Positions 25,674 to 34,656 of a stretch of 64,000 nt of DNA are shown here, piece after piece; position 1 is the first letter of the stretch; every line of letters starts with the position of its first letter. Made by a program: the position numbers and the translations under genes. The stretch is from NCBI GenBank assembly GCA_041395845.1, contig JAWKZS010000006.1:161376-225375 (forward strand), in the 5' to 3' direction. Under the pieces are notes generated by a model, which did no database searches, was not told the origin of the DNA, and was given only the letters and a program-made list of their open reading frames with translations. The stretch is from Ch67 sp041395845 (GTDB taxonomy: Bacteria > Pseudomonadota > Gammaproteobacteria > Pseudomonadales > Ketobacteraceae).

Positions 25674-28600
25674 ATGGGCGACACCCCCTCCCGCACCGCC
25701 AAATGCCGTACCCCGGATCAATGGGTCGATGTGGAATACCACTACGACGACCTGGAACAGACCCCGGTGGCCAACATGCCGTTCGAGGTCGTCTGCGTGC
25801 GGGATCGCTCGATCCGGGTGCGCGGCACGACGGATGCCAGCGGCAAGGCGCGGGCCAGTGGCCTGATTCCCGGCCCGGTGGAAGTGGAATTCCAGCCCGA
25901 CAGCGACGCCGAGGCGCGCCAGCAGGCCGATCAGCTGCGCAAGGACTTCCGCCAGAGCCTCGACGCCATCGTCACCGGTATCCAGCAACAGGCCGTGTAC
26001 CAGGATCAGGTACTGGCCGAGATGAATCTGGTGGAAAAGGGTGTGGTTTACGCCGGCGCCTTCAGTCAGGGCGTGTGGGACGGCGTCACCGAGTTTGCCG
26101 ATTTCGTCCAGCAGGTCGCCCCCATGCTGGTGCAGCTGGGGGTGGAATACCTGGATCTGCAGCGGGCCATTCTGGAAGGCGACATCAATGCGCTGGAACA
26201 GAAGATGCGGGCGGCGAAGGCACGCGGTGAGGAAATCGCTGCTGCCACTCAGGAAACCTTCGAAACCCTGTTCCTGCTGCTGTCCGATCCCGAGATTCGC
26301 AGCGTGCTCAAGTCATTTCCCCAGCGCTACTGGGATGCCCACTCCAGCGTGGAACAGGCCCGGCTGGCCGGATCGCTGGGCTCGGATCTGGTGGTGGCGC
26401 TGTTGCTGGGGGCGGTCACCGGGGGGGCCGGTGCGGCGGCGGTGACCGCCAAGATCGGTGCCCGCGGCGGCGCGCTGGCCACCAAAGCCATGGGTCAGCT
26501 GGCCGACCTTGCCAAGGCCATGAAAAAGATCAAACCCAAGCTGAAATTCGACGGCCAGACCCAGGGTACCGTGCAGGGCAAGGTACCCCGCAACCGCTCC
26601 AACAATCCCCTCAACAGCGGCCACGGCGCCGACAGCGACCAGTCCGGCACCAACGGCAACGGCGCCCGCTGCGACACGATCAAGAAGACCTGTACTGAAG
26701 GCGAGCCCATCAGCATGATCACCGGCGAAGAACTGCTGCAGCAGACCGACTTCGTCATCCCCGGCCTGATCCCCCTGCCCTGGACCCGCACCTACCGCAC
26801 CAGCAACGCCCGTCATCGCGGCCTGGGCCACGGCTGGACCCACCCCGCCTGCGAAACCCTGCAGGTGGGCAACGATGTGGTCATCTATGAAGACGCCGAA
26901 GGCCGCCGTATCGAATTCCCGCTGCCGCAGAACGGCCAGTTCACCACCAACAGTGCAGAAGGCCTGTTCCTGCACCGCGACTGGCACACGGTGTTTTACC
27001 TGAAACAACCGGGCCAGCCCGACAAACTGTTCATCGGCCGCAACACCCTCAAACTGCATGCGCTGATCGACACCGTCGGCAATCGCTGGGATTTTTACTA
27101 CGACGATCAGCACAACGCCCTGCAGCGCATGACCTCCAGCTGGGGCGACCACCTGCAGGTGGATATCGACCACATCGGCCAGCTCTGCGCCATCCGCCAG
27201 TTTCTGCCAGACCACGCCGAACCGCACACCCTGGTGCGTTATCACTACGACGACCAGCGCGATCTGATTGCAGTGGAAGATGCCGGCGGCGATGCGGAAA
27301 CCTTTGCCTATCACAATCACATCATCACCCGCCGCACCCTGCGCACCGGTTTCAGTTTTTACTTCGAGTGGGATCAGTACACACCGCAGGCGAAATGTCT
27401 GCGCCAGTACGGCGATGATCTCGGTGATGGTGCGATCTACGACTACCACTTCGAATGGGACACAGCCAACCGCATCAGCCGCAGCCGCGATTCCAACGGT
27501 GGCGTGCGCGAAGTGCACTACAACGAACAGGGCCGCCTGACGCGGGAAATCGATCCTGCCGGCAATGAAACCCGCTTTGAATACGACGCTGCCGGGCGCC
27601 TCAGCAAGAAAATCGATGCTCTGGGTTTTGAACACCAGTATTACTACGACGACATTGGCAACCTGACCGCGCAGCTGGACCCGGCCGGTGGCGGCTTCAA
27701 TCTGCTGTATGACGACGACTTCCGCCTGATCGAATACAGCGACGCCCTCGGCAACACCTGGGCGCGGGAATACAACGACAAGGGACTCGTCAGCAAGACC
27801 ATCGACGCCGACGGCAACGAAACCCGCTACTTCTACAACGATCGCGGCCAGCCGGAAATCATCATCGATCCCACCGGGCAGAAACGGCTGCTGCAATGGG
27901 CGCCCAACGGCAAACTGCTGCGCCAGGTGCACGAACAGGGTGAACCGGTCAGCTACGAGTACGACAGCGCCGGCCACATCAGTGCGGTGGAACAGGGCGG
28001 CCGCACCACCCGCTATCGCTACAACCGCAAAGGCGATATCACGGCGATTCACTATCATGATGGCAGCGCCGCACAACTGCACTACAATGCCAATCGCCAG
28101 CTCACCACCTATACCGATCCCCTCGGCCGCACTACCCGCTTCGAATACGACGGCCTCGCCCAGATCGTGCGTCGCATCGACGCCGCCGGCAACACGCTGC
28201 ACTATCGCTACGATCGCGAACGCAACCTGATCGGCCTGATCAACGAAAAAGGCGAACACTACCAGCTGCGATACGACGCCAACGAACGTCTGATCGCCGA
28301 AATCGGCTTCGACGGCCGCGTGCAGCAATATCAGTACAACCCGCTCGGCCAGCTGATCGCCCATATCGAAGGTCATTACGACATCGACGGTGCCCCGAAC
28401 GCCGACGAACGTGCCCGCCGCCAGCAACAACAGGATGCCAACACCACCCGCTTCGAACGGGACCCGCTCGGCCGCCTGCTGCAGAAGATCAGTCCCGATG
28501 GCGACAGCAGCGTCTTCACCTACGACAGGAACGGCCGCCTGCAAAGCGCCATCAATCGCGCCCGCAGCCTCGCCTTTGAATACACGGCCAGCGGCCAGCT

Positions 28601-30293
28601 ACGCGCCGAAATCCAGGATCAGGCCCGCATCGAACACCAGTACGACGCCCTCGGCCACCGCATCGGCACCACCCTGCCCGGCGGCCAGCAACTGGAGTTT
28701 GAATACAGCCGCCAGGGCCTGTTCACCGCGCTCGACCTCAATGGCCAGCGCATCACCCAGCTGGAACGCAACAGCCTGGGGCAGGAAGTCTTCCGCACCC
28801 AGGGCACCCTGTTCAGCGGTTTCGATTACGACCCGGCCGGCCGCCTGACCCGGCAATGGGCGCAACACCACAACACCCAGCACGCCGTCATCGATCGCCG
28901 CTACCACTACGACGATGCGGGCCGTCTGCACGGCATCGACGACCTGCGCAAAGGCCCCACCCGTTATATTTACGACCAGATTGATCGTTTAAAGGCGGTA
29001 GAAGGCTACGCCAGCGAACAGTTCGAATTCGATCCGGCGGGCAATATTCTGAGTGGCAATGCGCAAGCGCCCCGCGAGCAGGCCAGCAACGTCGGCGCGG
29101 GCAACCGACTGCGCTTCCACGGCGACCGCCACTTTCACTACGACGAGCGCGGCAACCTGATCGAAGAACGCCGCGGCAAAAACGGCGCCATTGTCACCCG
29201 CTACCAGTACAACAAACAGAACCAGCTGGTACGGGTGGAAAAAGACGGCCAGACCTTCGACTACACCTACGATCCCCTCGGCCGCCGCGTGCGCAAGCAG
29301 GATGCCTTCGGTACTACCGAATTCCTCTGGAACGGCGACGTACTGCTGTGCGAACAGCGCAACCACGCGCAAAAACTCTATTTGTACGAACCCGGCAGCT
29401 TCAGACCACTGGCGTTTGTCGAACGCAACCAGGTGTATTTCTACCACCTCGATCACCTCGGCACCCCGCAGGAAATGACCGACTGGGAAGGCCGCGTGGT
29501 GTGGAGTGCGCGTTATCGCGTGTATGGTAATGTGCTGAAGCAGGATGTGGAGGCCGTTGAAAACAACCTGCGCTTCCAGGGCCAGTACTTCGATGCAGAA
29601 ACCGGGCTGCACTACAACCGGTTCCGGTATTATGATCCGGGGACGGGGCAGTTTACCCAGCAGGATCCGGTGGGGTTGCTGGGGGGAATCAACAATTATC
29701 GGTATGCGCCGAATCCGACCGGGTGGGTGGATCCGTTGGGGTTGGTGTGTAAGGAACGATACGATCGGTATAAGGCTTTTAGAGCGCAGGGCCTATCAGC
29801 GGAAGATGCGGCTAAACTTTCCAAAACAAAGACAGATTTTTATGTTGGACCGTCTGGGCCAGAATCTACTTTACCTGCTACCGGTTATCGTTACATGGGC
29901 TATGAAAAGGCCAATGGAACAGTCGATAAATACGCTCAACAAGCAATAGATACCAGAAAAGCGCGTCTTTCATACTTTGGATTCGAAAAGCTTGATACAG
30001 GGGATAACGTGACGGAAGCTTTTCAAATAAGAGCGCCAAAGCATGTTACCCCGGCAGATCCTGATCCCGCTTGGAGTGATGGAAGGTTGCGAATAGAATT
30101 TAATACGCTCCAACTATACGAAAACGGTGTACCAAAAGTTGCGGTGCCGTATAGTCATGGTGGGAAAGGGGCGGACTTAGAGCCGTTCACAAATGCATAT
30201 CCAAAATATGGTACGGGTGGCGCGCAACAGTTGGTGCCCAAGGGAACTGTAGAGATCATTGCAGATAAAGTCGATATACTGCCGGCGAAGTAA
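25674..30293 (+). CDS. Full-length Rhs polymorphic toxin (CT1)
   Basis: This is a 1539-aa Rhs protein. Residues 1-235 are a helical N-terminal region without PAAR, and about 240-260 form a Gly/Ala-rich hydrophobic segment. About 333-440 is a DUF6531-type start of the Rhs shell (GEPISMITGEE, PLPWTRTYRTSN). YD repeats run from about 630 to 1270 and the core closes with NPTGWVDPLGLVC near 1359. The last ~179 residues (CT1) are AT-richer and unrelated to the other tails. CT1 contains GYRYMGYE and PKYGTGGAQQLVP; I cannot assign an activity. A candidate immunity gene starts 5 bp after the stop. No vgrG, hcp or tss gene is nearby, so delivery is unclear. Confidence 0.9.
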   Translation: MGDTPSRTAKCRTPDQWVDVEYHYDDLEQTPVANMPFEVVCVRDRSIRVRGTTDASGKARASGLIPGPVEVEFQPDSDAEARQQADQLRKDFRQSLDAIVTGIQQQAVYQDQVLAEMNLVEKGVVYAGAFSQGVWDGVTEFADFVQQVAPMLVQLGVEYLDLQRAILEGDINALEQKMRAAKARGEEIAAATQETFETLFLLLSDPEIRSVLKSFPQRYWDAHSSVEQARLAGSLGSDLVVALLLGAVTGGAGAAAVTAKIGARGGALATKAMGQLADLAKAMKKIKPKLKFDGQTQGTVQGKVPRNRSNNPLNSGHGADSDQSGTNGNGARCDTIKKTCTEGEPISMITGEELLQQTDFVIPGLIPLPWTRTYRTSNARHRGLGHGWTHPACETLQVGNDVVIYEDAEGRRIEFPLPQNGQFTTNSAEGLFLHRDWHTVFYLKQPGQPDKLFIGRNTLKLHALIDTVGNRWDFYYDDQHNALQRMTSSWGDHLQVDIDHIGQLCAIRQFLPDHAEPHTLVRYHYDDQRDLIAVEDAGGDAETFAYHNHIITRRTLRTGFSFYFEWDQYTPQAKCLRQYGDDLGDGAIYDYHFEWDTANRISRSRDSNGGVREVHYNEQGRLTREIDPAGNETRFEYDAAGRLSKKIDALGFEHQYYYDDIGNLTAQLDPAGGGFNLLYDDDFRLIEYSDALGNTWAREYNDKGLVSKTIDADGNETRYFYNDRGQPEIIIDPTGQKRLLQWAPNGKLLRQVHEQGEPVSYEYDSAGHISAVEQGGRTTRYRYNRKGDITAIHYHDGSAAQLHYNANRQLTTYTDPLGRTTRFEYDGLAQIVRRIDAAGNTLHYRYDRERNLIGLINEKGEHYQLRYDANERLIAEIGFDGRVQQYQYNPLGQLIAHIEGHYDIDGAPNADERARRQQQQDANTTRFERDPLGRLLQKISPDGDSSVFTYDRNGRLQSAINRARSLAFEYTASGQLRAEIQDQARIEHQYDALGHRIGTTLPGGQQLEFEYSRQGLFTALDLNGQRITQLERNSLGQEVFRTQGTLFSGFDYDPAGRLTRQWAQHHNTQHAVIDRRYHYDDAGRLHGIDDLRKGPTRYIYDQIDRLKAVEGYASEQFEFDPAGNILSGNAQAPREQASNVGAGNRLRFHGDRHFHYDERGNLIEERRGKNGAIVTRYQYNKQNQLVRVEKDGQTFDYTYDPLGRRVRKQDAFGTTEFLWNGDVLLCEQRNHAQKLYLYEPGSFRPLAFVERNQVYFYHLDHLGTPQEMTDWEGRVVWSARYRVYGNVLKQDVEAVENNLRFQGQYFDAETGLHYNRFRYYDPGTGQFTQQDPVGLLGGINNYRYAPNPTGWVDPLGLVCKERYDRYKAFRAQGLSAEDAAKLSKTKTDFYVGPSGPESTLPATGYRYMGYEKANGTVDKYAQQAIDTRKARLSYFGFEKLDTGDNVTEAFQIRAPKHVTPADPDPAWSDGRLRIEFNTLQLYENGVPKVAVPYSHGGKGADLEPFTNAYPKYGTGGAQQLVPKGTVEIIADKVDILPAK
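28764..29757 (+). repeat. Rhs core repeat, copy 1 (parental)
   Basis: The 3' part of the intact rhs core is repeated in the same direction at about 31118, 33421 and 45488. The copies are nearly identical by eye until the CT boundary TGTAAGGA. They are long enough for homologous recombination. Confidence 0.9.
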
Positions 30294-30297
30294 TTAT

Positions 30298-30519
30298 ATG
30301 ATGAATGAAAATAAAGCAAGGCTTGAGCTAATAGCGCTTGCGAAGAAATATCTACAAGCTGATCCAGAGCTGCCAAAACTCATTAATGTTATAAATGATA
30401 AAACTCGGCCTGGTTTGCCGGTGCGAGGTATTTTAGAAAGCATGAGAGAGCATAGAACGATAGATATTTCTGATAAAGACAAAGACATCATCGACGAACT
30501 ATTATACCTATATGGATAG
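30298..30519 (+). CDS. Candidate immunity protein for Rhs CT1
   Basis: This 73-aa acidic, mostly helical protein (MMNENKARLELIALAKK...) starts 5 bp after the Rhs stop. It has the low GC of the CT1 tail. No known family is recognised. The immunity role is inferred from position, size and the toxin-immunity layout repeated three more times in this locus. The ATG at 30298 was chosen; an in-frame start at 30259 lies within the toxin gene. It ends 12 bp before a convergent endonuclease gene. Confidence 0.65.
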   Translation: MMNENKARLELIALAKKYLQADPELPKLINVINDKTRPGLPVRGILESMREHRTIDISDKDKDIIDELLYLYG

Positions 30520-30531
30520 TGACCTCGTTTA

Positions 30532-31116
30532 TCAAAGACCATGTTCGATCTTTAGCTGAACCAAATCCTCGTGCAGTTGGTCAGCCATCATCTGGGTATA
30601 AATCCGTGTGATCTTGCCTTGGTTTTGAAGATCAACCAGTTTTCGTAGATCGCTAAGACGGTCTTTCCAGGTTACGCCATCGGTAACCAGCAAAAAGTGA
30701 GTATCGAATCTTTTTTCGTTCACAATCCGACTGATATCGCCCAAGATGTCAGTTTGTTTGCTGCCAGTAGCGCCATAGGCTTTTACTTCAATCAAGATGG
30801 ATGGGTCATCCTTTGATTGAATTGCGAAGTCTGCTTTCTCGACGCTTGTTGATGTTGCGCCCAGAAATTGGCAGCGAACGTCATAAGAGTTTTCCCCAAA
30901 GACATCAATAATGATGTTTTCGACGAAGTCTTCAAGATAGCGACCACGTCGTTGGCCTTTGATGGCGCTACCTCTGCCACCTTTAAGACGCTCAGTAAGA
31001 ATATCGCTCCAGGTCACAGGCGTATTTATGATGGTTTCCATGCAACGCAGCAAGCCCAGATCTTCCAAGGCTTGGCAATAACTTTCCTTGTCTTTTTGCC
31101 AGCGTTTACTGCCCAT
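30532..31116 (-). CDS. DpnII/MboI-like restriction endonuclease domain protein, possibly 5'-truncated
   Basis: This 194-aa protein has a PD-(D/E)XK-like core: KADFAIQ, then SILIEVKAYGATGSKQTDI. The C-terminal block HFLLVTDGVTWKDRLSDLRK with DLVQLKIEHGL resembles the end of DpnII/MboI (GATC) endonucleases. Those enzymes are about 280 aa, so the N-terminal third seems missing. The ATG (31114-31116) falls 1-2 bp from where Rhs core sequence begins, which suggests that the 5' end was replaced by Rhs DNA. No methyltransferase is adjacent. Activity is doubtful. Confidence 0.65.
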   Translation of the reverse strand: MGSKRWQKDKESYCQALEDLGLLRCMETIINTPVTWSDILTERLKGGRGSAIKGQRRGRYLEDFVENIIIDVFGENSYDVRCQFLGATSTSVEKADFAIQSKDDPSILIEVKAYGATGSKQTDILGDISRIVNEKRFDTHFLLVTDGVTWKDRLSDLRKLVDLQNQGKITRIYTQMMADQLHEDLVQLKIEHGL

Positions 31117-31117
31117 G

Positions 31118-32034
31118 CCGCCTGACCCGGCAATGGGCGCAACACCACAACACCCAGCACGCCGTCATCGATCGCCGCTACCACTACGACAACGCTGGCC
31201 GTCTGCACGGCATCGACGACCTGCGCAAAGGCCCCACACGTTATGTTTACGATCAGATTGATCGTTTAAAGGCGGTAGAAGGCTACGCCAGCGAACAGTT
31301 CGAATTCGATCCGGCGGGCAATATCCTGAGTGGCACTACCTCCGCAAGCGGTGAGCGTGCAGGCAATGTCGGCGCGGGCAACCGTCTGCGCTTCCACGGC
31401 GACCGCCACTTTCATTACGACGAGCGCGGCAACCTGATCGAAGAACGCCGCGGCAAAAACGGCGCCATTGTCACCCGCTACCAGTACAACAAACAGAACC
31501 AGCTGGTGCAGGTCGAAAAAGACGGCCAGACCTTCGACTACGCCTACGATCCCCTTGGCCGTCGCGTGCGCAAACAGGATGCGTTCGGTACTACCGAATT
31601 CCTGTGGAACGGCGACGTGCTGCTGTGCGAACAGCGCAACCACGCGCAAAAACTCTATCTTTACGAACCCGGCAGCTTCAGACCGCTGGCGTTTGTCGAA
31701 CGCAACCAGGTGTATTTCTACCACCTCGATCACCTCGGCACACCGCAGGAAATGACCGACTGGGAAGGCCGCGTGGTGTGGAGTGCGCGTTATCGCGTGT
31801 ATGGTAATGTGCTGAAGCAGGACGTGGAGACGGTTGAAAACAACCTGCGCTTCCAGGGCCAGTACTTCGATGCGGAAACCGGGCTGCACTACAACCGGTT
31901 CCGGTATTATGATCCGGGAACAGGGCAGTTCACCCAGCAGGACCCGGTGGGGTTGTTGGGGGGAGTCAATAATTATCAGTATGCGCCGAATCCGACGGGG
32001 TGGGTGGATCCGTTGGGGTTGGTGTGTAAGGAAC
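31118..32034 (+). repeat. Rhs core repeat, copy 2
   Basis: This direct repeat of copy 1 begins at the codons for RLTRQWAQHHN and ends at the CT boundary. It differs internally (for example TTSASGERAG in place of AQAPREQAS), a patchwork typical of gene conversion. Confidence 0.88.
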
Positions 32035-32528
32035 TTGGCATTTCAACGGCTCAAATGGATGAGCTGAGGAATCTTGTTTCGACTGACCCTGAGAGAGCCT
32101 ATTTCAAGCTAGACAAGATGATTAAAGATGGTCAGCTAGATTTTTCTACGCAAAGAGATGGGGCTGTTTTCTGGTCTGGTGGAAAAATGGAAACTGCGCA
32201 ACAATGGGCAGCTGCTAATGGAAAAACAACGCTCGAACAAACAAAAGGCGGTCGAGTTCTGGCGGAACTGAAATTGTTTGAGAACCCAAGCTTCGACAAT
32301 GCAAAAGCCGCTAAGTTATGGAACAAGGCATCCAATAAGTTCGCCTCGCAAGCTTCAGGTGATCTAAATGCATTCTCTACAGGGGCCACACGATACGGAG
32401 ACTATGGAGAGCGCACTTGGTGGAGAATTGAAAAACCAATACTGCAGAAAAATGACGCTGTTAACTCTGTTACTCGTCTCAAGATAGATGGTACACCTTC
32501 CAAAACAGGACACCTATTGAAAGACTGA
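31118..32528 (+). pseudogene. Orphan Rhs core fragment with ADP-ribosyl cyclase-like toxin (rhs-CT2)
   Basis: This 5'-truncated Rhs copy is open without a stop from 31119; the first possible start is GTG at 31506. The core matches the full-length gene up to GWVDPLGLVCKE (about 32034), then switches to a new tail. The tail shows four landmarks of CD38/ADP-ribosyl cyclases in order: FWSG (Trp at 32172), TTLEQT (Glu at 32235), KLWNKASNKFAS (Trp at 32319) and RTWWRIEKP (Glu at 32430). It should cleave or cyclise NAD+. It lacks its own promoter and N-terminus, so it is probably a silent cassette usable by recombination. Confidence 0.82.
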
Positions 32529-32531
32529 ACT

Positions 32532-32855
32532 ATGAAGCCAGAAAGCAAGAAAATTGATTTGGTTGTTTCAGATAAAAGCGTAAAAACAAAAGCGAGCAAG
32601 ATAATAAGAGAATATGCGAAGCGGTCATATCATGAACTGATAGAAGCTATTGAGATTGCGCAGCCGTTGTTTACAGCTGAAATAAAACCAGAAGATTTCT
32701 ATAGCGGCATCAAGGAATTTGTGACGATTATTGAGAAATTTGACTCGGAAAAAATTTCATACACTATTTTTATTAATGGAAAATTGGAGACCAAAGAGAC
32801 AGTTTTGGAAATAGAAAAAAAAGTACAAAATATTACTATGAAAGATTTTCGATAA
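32532..32855 (+). CDS. Candidate immunity protein for CT2
   Basis: This 107-aa charged, Lys/Glu-rich protein with low GC starts 3 bp after the CT2 stop. No known domain is recognised. The tight spacing behind a predicted NAD+-degrading tail supports a cognate immunity role, presumably by blocking the cyclase active site in the cytoplasm. The Shine-Dalgarno (GAAAGAC) is weak, so translation may depend on coupling. Confidence 0.65.
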   Translation: MKPESKKIDLVVSDKSVKTKASKIIREYAKRSYHELIEAIEIAQPLFTAEIKPEDFYSGIKEFVTIIEKFDSEKISYTIFINGKLETKETVLEIEKKVQNITMKDFR

Positions 32856-33041
32856 GTTTTATCAGGTTGACGCTTTCATCGCTATTGCCACCAATATGAT
32901 AAATCTTGCTATTTAAAATTTCCTAGATTGATCCTGTAGTGCCTTGTTTTTCTGTCGTAGTAATTCCTGAATTGTTGATTGTAGCGTTTGCTGAAGAGAT
33001 TTTCGGTACGAAGATAATTTAGTCTGAAATGATAGGAAAGT
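32856..33041. other. AT-rich spacer between CT cassettes
   Basis: This is low-GC sequence without a credible gene on either strand. It is probably decayed DNA between cassette 2 and the next, partly deleted cassette. Confidence 0.5.
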
Positions 33042-33162
33042 TTGATAAACGAAAAATGTTTAGCAGTAGGATATCTCCCCACAGGTTATTCAGAGGCTAT
33101 CGTTAACAAGATAGATAAAAGCCAATATATCGAGAGCGATATTTGCGATGAATATAGTCAAG
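33042..33162 (+). pseudogene. Residual tail of a CT4-type Rhs toxin
   Basis: The frame starting TTG ATA AAC encodes VGYLPTGYSEAIVNKIDKSQ and SDICDE. This aligns with the end of CT4 (GGKLPTGKDEIVVSASRMTKS), sharing LPTG, Glu, Val and KS positions. No upstream toxin or Rhs sequence remains, and the frame runs without a stop into the next gene. I read it as the last ~35 codons of a deleted toxin related to CT4. Confidence 0.5.
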
Positions 33163-33378
33163 CAAGAGCCATGGAGTTATACGTTGTACGAAAGAGAAGG
33201 AGAATTTCTTCTTTCCGTGCTTTGTGGGAGCGTAGGGCTGTTCGAATTAAATATACCACTGACATGCAGTGAGTCTGAATCTATTCAAAATGATTCGTCA
33301 TCGCTGGCTCGGTTGGTCGAAGATATTAGGAATAGACCGGATTTTTATAAATCCAGGTCTGTAAAAACTGAAAAATAA
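33148..33378 (+). CDS. Orphan immunity protein related to the CT4 immunity protein
   Basis: This 76-aa protein shares the pattern W(S/V)YTLY...G(E/Q)(F/Y)(L/V)LSV with the 77-aa protein at 47032, and the two have similar length and end region (DYDKYKEL versus RPDFYKSR). It is therefore a paralogue of the CT4 immunity protein whose toxin has been lost apart from a short tail. Retaining immunity without toxin would protect against siblings that still carry the toxin. It could be expressed only if a promoter lies in the AT-rich spacer. Confidence 0.65.
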   Translation: MNIVKQEPWSYTLYEREGEFLLSVLCGSVGLFELNIPLTCSESESIQNDSSSLARLVEDIRNRPDFYKSRSVKTEK

Positions 33379-33420
33379 CAGAATTTTTGTTCGACCCGTC
33401 AACTGCATGATGTTTGACCT

Positions 33421-34197
33421 TTTAGATCGACTGAAAGCGGCGGAAGGCTACGCCAGCTAATAGTTCGAATTCGATCTGACGGGCAACATCCTTAGTGGCT
33501 GTGCGCAAGCGACCCGCGAGCAGGCCAGCAACGTTGGCGCAGGCAACCGTCTGCGCTTCCACGGTGACCGCCACTTTCATTACGACGGGCGCGGCAACCT
33601 GATCGAAGAACGCCGCGGCAAAAACGGCGCCATTGTCACCCGCTACCAGTACAACAAACAGAACCAGCTGGTGCAGGTAGAAAAAGACGGCCAGACCTTC
33701 GACTACACCTACGACCCCCTCGGCCGCCGCGTGCGCAAGCAGGATGCGTTCGGTACTACCGAATTCCTCTGGAACGGCGACGCGCTGCGGTGCGAACAAC
33801 GCAACCACGCGCAAAAACTCTATCTGTACGAACCCGGCAGCTTCAAACCACTGGCGTTTGTCGAACGCAACCAGGTTTATTTCTACCACCTTGATCACCT
33901 CGGCACCCCACAGGAAATGACCGACTGGGAAGGCCGCGTGGTGTGGAGTGCGCGCTATCGCGTGTATGGTAATGTCCTGAAGCAGGACGTGGAGACGGTT
34001 GAAAACAACCTGCGTTTCCAGGGCCAGTACTTCGATGCGGAATCCGGGCTGCATTACAACCGGTTTAGATATTATGATCCGGGGATAGGGCAGTTCACCC
34101 AGCAGGACCCGATTGGATTGGAGGGCGGAAACAATTGTTACCAGTACGCATCTAATCCCGTGGGTTGGATTGATCCTTTAGGCTTACTGTGTAAAGA
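33421..34197 (+). repeat. Rhs core repeat, copy 3
   Basis: This direct repeat of the parental core diverges in its last ~90 bp (GLEGGNNCYQYASNP in place of GLLGGINNY), so its CT-proximal part has a different origin. Confidence 0.85.
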
Positions 34198-34654
34198 GGT
34201 ATTCAAAACCTTACCTAGAACAACCTATAAAGGCAGGATTCACAGAATGGAGAAGCCTGGCCAGACATCGACTACTTGGGTAGCTGGGCCTTGGAACGAG
34301 AGTGCATCACATCGTTACTCTGAGCCTGGGCTAGGAGCGGTTTATGGTGGTACGACCAAAAAGACAGCAATTGCTGAAGTCAAACACTATGACGACAAAT
34401 TTGGATATAACACGGCAGACAGGAAGTATAAGTACAAAGATGTTGAAATTGATGATGTACTGGACTTGACTGATCCTAAGGTAAGAGATGCATTGGGTGT
34501 TTCATTGGAAGATCTAACAGCTACCGGGCCGGGCCAATATAACGTGACTCACGAGATAGGACGACTGGCAAAGGAATCTGGTTTTAAAGGTGTTTTGGCG
34601 CCATCAGCTAGAAACTCAACTGGGGCAAACTTGGCAGTATTCGGGGGATTCTAA
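33421..34654 (+). pseudogene. Orphan Rhs core fragment with RES-domain toxin (rhs-CT3)
   Basis: Rhs core sequence begins at DRLKAAEGYAS and carries two consecutive in-frame stops (TAA 33458, TAG 33461) where the parental copy has Glu-Gln. It is then open to 34654, with GTG at 33671 as the first start. After GWIDPLGLLCKE the ~152-residue tail matches the RES domain: Arg in SHRYSEPG (34313), Tyr in AVYGG, Glu in AIAEVKHY (34376), VLDLTDPKVRDALG, and Ser in APSARN (34604). RES toxins destroy NAD+ or ADP-ribosylate targets. This copy is probably silent. Confidence 0.82.
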
Positions 34655-34656
34655 AT

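Noticed and set aside
26313..28544. 743-codon open frame antisense to the Rhs core
   Set aside because: It is the mirror of a GC-rich gene with strong codon bias. The peptide is Val/Ala/Gly-rich, lacks domains, and the + strand Rhs reading is unambiguous.
33163..33272. Continuation of the 33042 frame as a gene in its own right
   Set aside because: Past about 33160 it overlaps the immunity gene in another frame and turns into Arg-rich noise. Only the first ~35 codons resemble CT4.
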